From Acidovorax sp. Leaf78 (lineage in GTDB: Bacteria; Pseudomonadota; Gammaproteobacteria; Burkholderiales; Burkholderiaceae_C): 64,000 nucleotides of DNA. The DNA is taken from NCBI RefSeq assembly GCF_001422735.1, contig NZ_LMLZ01000012.1:342516-406515 (forward strand), in the 5' to 3' direction. The notes beneath the pieces were generated by a model that saw only the letters and a program-made list of their open reading frames with translations, did no database searches and was not told the DNA's origin. The position numbers and the translations under genes are program-made. Below, one piece after another: positions 18,962 to 25,171 of this stretch. How positions within the stretch are numbered: the first letter of the stretch is position 1; the number at the start of each line of letters is the position of its first letter.

Positions 18962-19522
18962 TCAGTCCGCCAGAACAGCCCAGCGCTCATGGTCCCGCCA
19001 GTGTCCGTCGATTTTCAGGTAGCGCGGCGAAAACCCCTCCTGCACGAACCCGCAGGACCGTACCAGTGCGATGGAGCGCAGGTTGCCGGGCTGGATGTTG
19101 GCCTCCAGGCGGTGCAGCTTCAAGACCTCAAACGCGTGCAGCAGCACTTGCTGCAGGCCTGCGCGCATGCGCCCTTGCCGCTCATGGCCCGCGAACGCGT
19201 AGTACCCGAGATAACCACTGCAAAACGCTGACATCACGATCTGGGTGATGTTGATCACGCCGGCCATCTCTTCGGCGCCGTCAGCGGAGCGCAGGCACAC
19301 CAGAAAGCTGTGGTTGCTGCGCGAGTCCATTATTGCCAGGAAGTCCGAGAACGCCTTTGCATCGCACGGTGCGGTGGTCCAGGGCGCGTGCAGCGCACGG
19401 CTTTGGCAGGCCAGCGCGATGAAGCGGGGCGCATCGGCCACCATGGGCGGGCGCACAAACACGGCGGGCTGCGCGCCTGGTGTTACGGAAAGCCCGGATT
19501 CCAGCACCTTGCATCCCGCCAA
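18962..19522 (-). CDS. GNAT-family N-acetyltransferase
   Basis: About 186 residues. It resembles RimJ/RimL-type acetyltransferases: a beta-strand start (VFVRPPMVADAPRFIALA), a SADGAEEMAGVINI strand pair, the acetyl-CoA segment around GHERQGRMRAGLQQVLLHAF and the closing LHRLEANIQPGNLRSIALVRSCGFVQEG. The first in-frame start is TTG at 19522, ten bases after the dusA stop; a GTG five codons in is also possible. The substrate is unknown. It probably shares dusA transcription. Confidence 0.8.
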   Translation of the reverse strand: MAGCKVLESGLSVTPGAQPAVFVRPPMVADAPRFIALACQSRALHAPWTTAPCDAKAFSDFLAIMDSRSNHSFLVCLRSADGAEEMAGVINITQIVMSAFCSGYLGYYAFAGHERQGRMRAGLQQVLLHAFEVLKLHRLEANIQPGNLRSIALVRSCGFVQEGFSPRYLKIDGHWRDHERWAVLAD

Positions 19523-19531
19523 AACGCCGCG

Positions 19532-20605
19532 TCAGGCTACGGCCTGAGCCACTGGTTCTGCAGCAGCGTCCGGCGCGGTGTTGACATAGGACGCCATGGC
19601 CAACGCATGCACCTCTCGCGCAGGGCGGTCCTTGAGCAGGTGGTTGCTCCACACCTGGCGCCAGATGCGGGCGCCGGGCAGGCTGTGGCGCAGGCCCAGC
19701 ATGTGGCGGGCGATGTGGGGCCAGGGGGTGCCGTACAGGGCGGCCTCGCGCTCCATGTACTCAACCATGGCCAGCTCCACCTCTTCGCGGGTCAGGGGGC
19801 AGGGCGTACCACCCTGACTGCCGTAGTAGAGCTGGTCCCAGCGCGCCATCCACCAGGGGTTGTGGTACGCCTCGCGGCCGATCATCACGCCGTCCAGGTG
19901 CTCCAGCTGCTGCAGCACCACATCGTCGGTCTGGATGCCGCCGTTGATGGCGATGGTGAACTGCGGAAACTCGGCCTTGAGCTGGTGCACCACCTCGTAG
20001 CGCAGGGGCGGAATGTCGCGGTTTTCCTTCGGGCTCAGGCCCTGCAACCAAGCGTTGCGTGCGTGCACGATGAACACGGTGCAGCCCGCCTCGGCCACGG
20101 TGCCGATGAAGTCGCGCACGAAGCCGTAGTCTTCTGCCTTGTCGATGCCTATGCGGTGCTTGACCGTCACCGGCACATCCACGACGTCCTTCATGGCCTT
20201 CACGCAGTCGGCCACCAGCTGTGGCGCCTTCATCAGGCTGGCGCCAAAGGCGCCGCGCTGCACCCGGTCGCTGGGGCAGCCGCAGTTCAGGTTGATCTCG
20301 TCGTAGCCCCATTCCTCGCCCAGCCGCGCGGCGTGGGCCAGTTTGTCGGGCTCGTTGCCGCCCAACTGCAGGGCCACCGGGTGCTCTTCGGTGTTGAAGC
20401 GCAGGTGGCGCTCGGTACCGCCGTGGATGATGGCGCCAGCGTTGACCATCTCGGTGTACAGCAGGGTCTGGCGCGTCAGCAGGCGGTGGAAGTACCGGCA
20501 GTGGCGGTCAGTCCAATCCATCATGGGCGCGACGGACATGCGCCAAGGGCTGTGTTTCTGCCGAGTTCCTTGCTGGGCGCGGCTCTGATCGGTGGTAGGT
20601 GTCAT
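19532..20605 (-). CDS. dusA: tRNA-dihydrouridine(20/20a) synthase
   Basis: FMN enzyme that reduces uridines 20/20a of the tRNA D-loop. The protein has 357 residues. Family motifs are SVAPMMDWTDRHCRYF near the N-terminus, LQLGGNEPDKLA, the catalytic Cys region INLNCGCPSDRVQRGAFGA and VKHRIGIDK. The integrase gene of the prophage starts 106 bases away and diverges from it. The 5' end of dusA is a documented integration target in Proteobacteria, so the first 20 or so codons and the promoter may be phage-supplied while the conserved core is intact. Confidence 0.93.
   Translation of the reverse strand: MTPTTDQSRAQQGTRQKHSPWRMSVAPMMDWTDRHCRYFHRLLTRQTLLYTEMVNAGAIIHGGTERHLRFNTEEHPVALQLGGNEPDKLAHAARLGEEWGYDEINLNCGCPSDRVQRGAFGASLMKAPQLVADCVKAMKDVVDVPVTVKHRIGIDKAEDYGFVRDFIGTVAEAGCTVFIVHARNAWLQGLSPKENRDIPPLRYEVVHQLKAEFPQFTIAINGGIQTDDVVLQQLEHLDGVMIGREAYHNPWWMARWDQLYYGSQGGTPCPLTREEVELAMVEYMEREAALYGTPWPHIARHMLGLRHSLPGARIWRQVWSNHLLKDRPAREVHALAMASYVNTAPDAAAEPVAQAVA
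20500..20560. mobile_element. Probable attachment site (attL) in the dusA 5' coding region
   Basis: The plus-strand complement of the APMMDWTDRHC codons (CAGTCCAATCCATCATGGGC, 20508-20527) is the conserved dusA segment used by other dusA-targeting elements. I found no second copy in the window, so the exact core and the right end cannot be fixed. Confidence 0.55.
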
Positions 20606-20663
20606 TTATACGCTGTCTGGTTTTCCATCGTCACTCCCCGTTTTCACTGGTTTTCAGTCTGGC

Positions 20664-20703
20664 GGTGCTACAGTGGGTGCTACAAATTTGGGCTTGTAGC
20701 ACC
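20664..20703. repeat. Three GGTGCTACA elements before the integrase
   Basis: GGTGCTACA occurs at 20664-20672 and 20676-20684 in direct orientation and at 20695-20703 in inverted orientation. The last two form a perfect 10-base inverted repeat (GGTGCTACAA, eight-base loop). They end seven bases before the integrase ATG, between the divergent dusA and integrase genes. They could be arm-type integrase sites, an operator, or an RNA hairpin that limits integrase translation. Confidence 0.6.
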
Positions 20704-20710
20704 GCACCAC

Positions 20711-21772
20711 ATGGGCACTATCACTGCGCGCAAGCGCGCCGACGGCACTACTTCTTACACCGCGCAGATCCGCATCAAGCGGGATGGCAAGGTGATCCAC
20801 AGCGAGGCGCAAACGTTCAGCCGCAGGGCTTTGGCCGATGAATGGAAGCGTCGCCGGGAGTCGGAACTGGAGGCAGTGCGTGCCAGCGGGCGGCCTCTAG
20901 CCAAGGGGGTGACGCTGGAAACGTTGATCGCGGATTATGTCAGCGCGGCTGAAAACGTGACCGCGTGGGGGCGTAGTAAGACAGCGGATATCAACCGGCT
21001 CAAGCGCTCGGGCTTGGCTGCCAAAGACGCCACCAAGCTGACAGCGCTGGATTTTATGGAGCATGCACGGTTGCGACGCTCGGTGGACGGTGCGGGCCCG
21101 GCCACGGTGTTGAATGATCTGGTGTGGCTGCGCCAGGTGTTGATGCAGGCGGCCATTGGGAGAGATCTGCCTGCGCCGCTGGTGGCGCTCGACCGCGCGC
21201 GTGAGGAGCTGCTGCGGGTGCGTGTGGTAGCCAAGGCGAAACAGCGATCGCGCAGGTTGCTGGCCGATGAGGAGGCCAAGCTGCTTGCGCACTTTGAGAG
21301 CAGGGACGCCCGGGCTGATATCCCTATGGCCGACATCGTGCGCTTTGCGCTGTCCAGCACACGCAGGCAGGATGAGATTTGCCGGCTACGCTGGGCGGAC
21401 GTGGACGATAAAAACGGTGTGGCCTGGCTGGATGATGTGAAGCACCCGCGGCATAAGAAGGGAAACCGGCGCAAGTTTCGCCTTTTGAAGTCAGCGCTGG
21501 AGATTATTCAACGCCAGTCCAAGGTGAAGGGTGAGGGCGCTGACCTGGTGTTCCCTTTCAATGCCCGCTCAGTAAGTGCAGCGTTTACCAGATCATGCAA
21601 GCTGCTGGGGATTGAGGGCCTGCATTTTCACGATCTTCGTCATGAAGCCACTAGCCGACTATTCGAACGTGGTTACTCTATTCAGGAAGTGGCCCAGTTT
21701 ACGCTTCATGAAAGTTGGGCTACTCTAAAAAGGTATACGCATTTGCAGCCTGAGAATGTGCCTGAAAGATAA
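20711..21772 (+). CDS. int: Tyrosine recombinase, phage integrase
   Basis: Catalyses site-specific integration and, with a helper, excision. The protein has 353 residues from ATG 20711; the open frame continues upstream through the dusA complement and is not coding. An N-terminal arm-binding part, a core-binding SAM-like region and the catalytic domain follow in order. The catalytic set is complete: Arg218/219 in SSTRRQDEICRL, His307 and Arg310 in HDLRHE, His333 and Tyr342 in LKRYTHL. Its position next to the dusA 5' end marks the left prophage end. Confidence 0.93.
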   Translation: MGTITARKRADGTTSYTAQIRIKRDGKVIHSEAQTFSRRALADEWKRRRESELEAVRASGRPLAKGVTLETLIADYVSAAENVTAWGRSKTADINRLKRSGLAAKDATKLTALDFMEHARLRRSVDGAGPATVLNDLVWLRQVLMQAAIGRDLPAPLVALDRAREELLRVRVVAKAKQRSRRLLADEEAKLLAHFESRDARADIPMADIVRFALSSTRRQDEICRLRWADVDDKNGVAWLDDVKHPRHKKGNRRKFRLLKSALEIIQRQSKVKGEGADLVFPFNARSVSAAFTRSCKLLGIEGLHFHDLRHEATSRLFERGYSIQEVAQFTLHESWATLKRYTHLQPENVPER

Positions 21773-21785
21773 GGAGATAATTATT

Positions 21786-22481
21786 ATGCATGTGAATTTC
21801 ATAATTAATATTCGCCTTTGTTTGCTAGTTGGCACCTCAATTTTATTGGCTTTGTATGCTCTATTTTCTGCATTTCCATTGCCAAGCAAATATTATCCCA
21901 GCTCATCATCCGATCTGGCATCTTGGTTTCAGTTTATTGGAGGGTTAGCGGCCGTTGGTGTAGCAATATATTTTTCAAGTCACCAGCAGAGAGTAAAACA
22001 ACGTGAAGATGAACATGTGGCGTATGTGACTGCGATAAATTTGCTGTCAAATATAACCATTAATACCATTCAACTAAAAAGAACATATCTGCTGCTAAAT
22101 TCGAGCATGGAAAGCACTAAGTACCGTGCTGTTGCGGAAGAATGGGAGGCTGAATTGGGTAAAATTATTCCCCCTTCCGAGTCGCAATTTCTTAATATAG
22201 CGCGTTCAGCATCATCTGGTGGAGTTTTGCTTGCGGAAGCTTGGGGGGAGATTGATTATCTTAAGCGTTGTGTTGGCCTATGGACAAACGTTGATTTGCC
22301 TAAACTTATTGGTCAACGTAATTATTCTCTTGTGCAAGTGGCACACCAAGAGTATACATCGCAATTTACTAGTATTTGTCGCGATATATTGGTTGCCCAT
22401 GAAAAGGCTGAAATTGCAATAAAGAATTATTGCTATAAGCATCCAATGGGTCGATTTAGTAATGGCTCAACTGCTAATTGA
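21786..22481 (+). CDS. AT-rich membrane-anchored protein, prophage cargo
   Basis: The 231-residue protein starts at ATG 21786, nine bases after AAGGAG, which itself abuts the integrase stop. Two hydrophobic segments near residues 7-30 and 45-65 anchor it; the remainder is soluble and helix-rich and would face the cytoplasm. Base composition is visibly more AT-rich than its neighbours and codon use differs (many AAT, ATT, TTT), suggesting separate acquisition. I recognise no family. The integrase-adjacent position is a frequent cargo slot in temperate phages. Its end overlaps the convergent PrtN-like gene by 15 bases. Confidence 0.75.
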   Translation: MHVNFIINIRLCLLVGTSILLALYALFSAFPLPSKYYPSSSSDLASWFQFIGGLAAVGVAIYFSSHQQRVKQREDEHVAYVTAINLLSNITINTIQLKRTYLLLNSSMESTKYRAVAEEWEAELGKIIPPSESQFLNIARSASSGGVLLAEAWGEIDYLKRCVGLWTNVDLPKLIGQRNYSLVQVAHQEYTSQFTSICRDILVAHEKAEIAIKNYCYKHPMGRFSNGSTAN

Positions 22482-22730
22482 TTGGTTGTTTATTTTATCC
22501 CATTCTTTCTTTGCCTTTAGTTTTGTTTCATCAACATATTCTGCAAGCTTCGCTGCATCGACTAGCCAAGGGCTTTTTTGCGATCCAAGACGATATGCAG
22601 GTATAGGTAGTCTTTGACGGCAGGCATACTCTTCCGCTTTTTTTGGAGACAATCCAAATAAATTGGCGCATCTATCAACGGGAATCTGGGCTGTGCCGTA
22701 TTCAGCCATTAGTGCGAAAAAAGTATTCAT
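22467..22730 (-). CDS. PrtN-like (pyocin activator family) small protein
   Basis: 87 residues. The opening MNTFFALMAEYGTAQIPVDRC and the later PIPAYRLGSQKSPWLV resemble the pyocin activator PrtN family of phage-related DNA-binding regulators. In Pseudomonas PrtN activates pyocin genes after RecA-dependent loss of PrtR. Here it is the last gene of the leftward early operon, next to the integrase, where excisionase or activator genes are often found, so an excisionase-like role is also possible. The ATG overlaps the preceding stop (ATGA). Confidence 0.7.
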   Translation of the reverse strand: MNTFFALMAEYGTAQIPVDRCANLFGLSPKKAEEYACRQRLPIPAYRLGSQKSPWLVDAAKLAEYVDETKLKAKKEWDKINNQSISS

Positions 22731-22942
22731 CTTTTTGGCTCAGCGCTCAGCGCAAACACATAATTTCCATGGCTGTCGATGCCGTTTGGCCGCAGCGCGC
22801 CGGTGCTGGCCAGCTTGCGGGCCTCGGCCTGGTCGATGGAGATATCGCGGCTGTTCTGCACGATGAAAAACCGGTTGGTGCGCGGGCTGCATTTCAGGGC
22901 GCCGCCGGCGCGCAGGGTGGGGATGATGGGGGTGGTGGCCAT
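22727..22942 (-). CDS. Small phage protein, unknown
   Basis: 71 residues beginning MATTPIIPTLRAGG. Contains IVQNSRDISIDQAEARKLA and ends in ALSAEPKR. No family recognised. The start is chosen two bases after the upstream stop; its own stop overlaps the PrtN-like start. Confidence 0.65.
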   Translation of the reverse strand: MATTPIIPTLRAGGALKCSPRTNRFFIVQNSRDISIDQAEARKLASTGALRPNGIDSHGNYVFALSAEPKR

Positions 22943-22944
22943 GG

Positions 22945-23307
22945 TCAGGTGCCTTCTGCCAGTGCGGCGGTGATGCGGTCGGCTTCGACCCAGGACAGCA
23001 CCTGCTGGTGAATGGCGCGGTTCACCTGGTCGGCCGCGGCGGCGCTGGCTTCGCCTGGGGGCGACTCGCGCCAGTCGTTGATGGCCGACCAGATGGCTTC
23101 CCAGGGGGTGCGTTGGGTGGGCTGGGCGTCGGTGCCTTTGCGGGTCAGCTGGCCCCATTCCTTGGCGGCCACCACGTCCAGCTCGGTCAGCCGGTCGTAG
23201 GGGCCCATGCCCAGCGCCAGGCGGATGGGCTGGCCCACGGGGCTGCTGGCGCCCTGGTGGTGCCACAGCACCCAGAGCAGGGCGGCGCGGGTGGTGTCAG
23301 CTGCCAT
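22945..23307 (-). CDS. Phage protein, unknown
   Basis: 120 residues, soluble. Begins MAADTTRAALLWVLWHHQG, with a Trp-rich middle (PWEAIWSAINDWRES) and an acidic C-terminus. The N-terminal segment with LLWVLWHHQGA is a pattern I have seen in small early proteins of Burkholderiales prophages, without a known role. It overlaps the upstream gene by 11 bases. Confidence 0.7.
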   Translation of the reverse strand: MAADTTRAALLWVLWHHQGASSPVGQPIRLALGMGPYDRLTELDVVAAKEWGQLTRKGTDAQPTQRTPWEAIWSAINDWRESPPGEASAAAADQVNRAIHQQVLSWVEADRITAALAEGT

Positions 23308-23542
23308 GGGTGTTGCCCTCCTTCCTTGTTACCGCGTACAGCGCCTCGCCGGCGGCTTTGACGTGCTCGGTCACACCATCCGGCAAGCGAATAAGGCGTG
23401 TTTGCTTTGGGCTGCCAGACTGGAATGCAGACAGCATTCCGATGAAGGCTTCCGCGCTCTCTGCCGCGATGGGCGCCACGCAGAATTGCCCGTCGATCTT
23501 CACGAAGACGCTGATGCCTTCCACTTTGTCCAGTGTGGTCAT
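23297..23542 (-). CDS. Small phage protein, unknown
   Basis: 81 residues from MTTLDKVEGISVFVK. The ATG overlaps the stop of the large upstream gene (ATGA), which favours this start over one 48 bases upstream. Predominantly beta and alternating; no motif recognised. Confidence 0.65.
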   Translation of the reverse strand: MTTLDKVEGISVFVKIDGQFCVAPIAAESAEAFIGMLSAFQSGSPKQTRLIRLPDGVTEHVKAAGEALYAVTRKEGNTHGS

Positions 23543-24912
23543 GGCGTTTCTCTCTTCGCGGCCAGGGCTGCGCGGATCAAGCGGGCGCACTCGCTGCGCT
23601 TGAGCGGGGGATGGATGTTTGCCATCTCGACCATGGCTGCGTCGATCATGGCAATTTCATCCTCCTGCACCCCGCTGTCCGCCGACCGGGCTTCGATGGC
23701 GGCTCGCAGTTCTTGCACCAGTGCCGCCGCAATGTGGGCTTGCGGGATGCCGCGTTGCTTGCCCTCGAAAGCATCCAACACAGAGAAGATATCGGGCGCT
23801 GGCTGGCTGTCCGCCTGGGCGGCTGGGGTGGGCGCGGCGGCGAGCAGGTTGTTCAACTCCTGAGCCAGCGTCTCCATGTTGTTGTGCATGTGCCGAGGCC
23901 CCATGCGTGTCGCTGTATCCGCGAACTGCGCCAGGCGCTGGATCTCGTCCAGCAGTCTCCGCCCCACAATTGCGCCAGCGGCTGGTGCCGTGGGGCGCGT
24001 CTCGGGAAACCGCTCGTGCAACCCGGCAAGTTCGGATTTCAATTGATCGCAGACTGCGCGCACCTCGGTTACCCCGGCTGGTGCCGCCTGTGCCGTGGGG
24101 CGGAGCAGTTCCTTGCAGGAAAGCACAGCGCGGGTCACGGTATTGATGTGCTGAGAGAGGTTCGCGGCCATGGCCTCTTGGCCCTCTGCCCGGCAACCAA
24201 GGAAGACCAGAGCCTCGCGCAACCGCTCGACGTTCACGCCGTCGATGTACCGGTCCGCCGCCCCGGCTGGTGCTTGCCCATGGGATGCGGCGCGGAGGGT
24301 TTGCGTGACGACGTTGGCAAACGGATCAAACCAGTGGGTCAAGAATTCGATCTTCCGATCTGACTCGTCGAAAACACACCAGTCTTGACCTGACTTGATA
24401 GGGGCGGCGAACCAAACATGGGACATACGGCCCATCCGGTCTCGGGCACCGATGTTGTTGGTTGCCAAGACGCGATCGGCCGTTTTTACTTTCTTGTCGT
24501 CAATGGCCGCACTAAGTGGCGGTTTTTTGTCCTTGAAGGAAAACCACTGACCTTGCGACAAAGATATCGTTGACACGACAGCGGGGGCGTGTTCGGTTTT
24601 TGCGGGTGCTGCATCAATCATTGCGACCCAGTGGTCGTACGGGCCTTGCATGACGGTCGCGCCTTCGCCGAAGTTCCTCAGAGAGTACTCTCGGTCGCCC
24701 AGCTCGGCGGCTTGCAACATCGCATCTGTGGGCTCTATCGGCACCAGCTTCCACCCGGCCTGCGCCACTGGTGCTGGTTGAGCGGCGCTGTAGCCAAGTT
24801 GGATCAGTCGGCACTCTTCATCGCTGGGTTTGCCGGTCTTCAGCAGGTCGCAGACTTGCTCGTAGCTGAGTGCGGGCTGGGCGTGTTCGCCTTGGGCGGG
24901 GGATGTGGTCAT
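23539..24912 (-). CDS. Large early phage protein, unknown, modular
   Basis: 457 residues. It looks composite: an N-terminal LSYEQVCDLLKTG segment, then WKLVPIEPTDAMLQAAE and a DHWVAMIDAAP stretch that recur in small hypothetical phage proteins. A Trp-rich middle (GQWFSFKDKKPPLS ... SHVWFAAPIKSGQDW) and a helical, Ala-rich C-terminal half follow. No catalytic motif is evident. It belongs to the leftward early operon. Confidence 0.7.
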   Translation of the reverse strand: MTTSPAQGEHAQPALSYEQVCDLLKTGKPSDEECRLIQLGYSAAQPAPVAQAGWKLVPIEPTDAMLQAAELGDREYSLRNFGEGATVMQGPYDHWVAMIDAAPAKTEHAPAVVSTISLSQGQWFSFKDKKPPLSAAIDDKKVKTADRVLATNNIGARDRMGRMSHVWFAAPIKSGQDWCVFDESDRKIEFLTHWFDPFANVVTQTLRAASHGQAPAGAADRYIDGVNVERLREALVFLGCRAEGQEAMAANLSQHINTVTRAVLSCKELLRPTAQAAPAGVTEVRAVCDQLKSELAGLHERFPETRPTAPAAGAIVGRRLLDEIQRLAQFADTATRMGPRHMHNNMETLAQELNNLLAAAPTPAAQADSQPAPDIFSVLDAFEGKQRGIPQAHIAAALVQELRAAIEARSADSGVQEDEIAMIDAAMVEMANIHPPLKRSECARLIRAALAAKRETP

Positions 24913-24919
24913 GAAATCC

Positions 24920-25171
24920 TCACTGGATGGGCCGCAGCGTTGCTGGCGTGCGCGGCATGTTTTTGCGGATGAATGCAGCTGTCCCCTCGAGGCGGTCGGC
25001 GGCTGGCTCGGAGCCCTCGGCCTGTGCCATCACAACCCCTGCCACGCTGCAGAGCTTCATGAGGTAGTTGCCTATGTTCTCGGGGGATTGCATGCGGCAG
25101 GCCGTCAGGTAGTCGCCGACAGCCTTCTTTGCCAGGTCCTCGGCCTCGGCTGGGGTCGCTGGGGTTTTCAT
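24920..25171 (-). CDS. Small phage protein, unknown
   Basis: 83 residues starting MKTPATPAEAEDLAKKAVGD, mostly helical. The ATG at 25171 overlaps the stop of the cytosine methyltransferase (ATGA). No family recognised. Confidence 0.65.
   Translation of the reverse strand: MKTPATPAEAEDLAKKAVGDYLTACRMQSPENIGNYLMKLCSVAGVVMAQAEGSEPAADRLEGTAAFIRKNMPRTPATLRPIQ

Noticed and set aside
19310..20710. Upstream extension of the integrase frame
   Set aside because: It runs through the complement of dusA. The integrase family starts at about MGTITARKRADG (20711).
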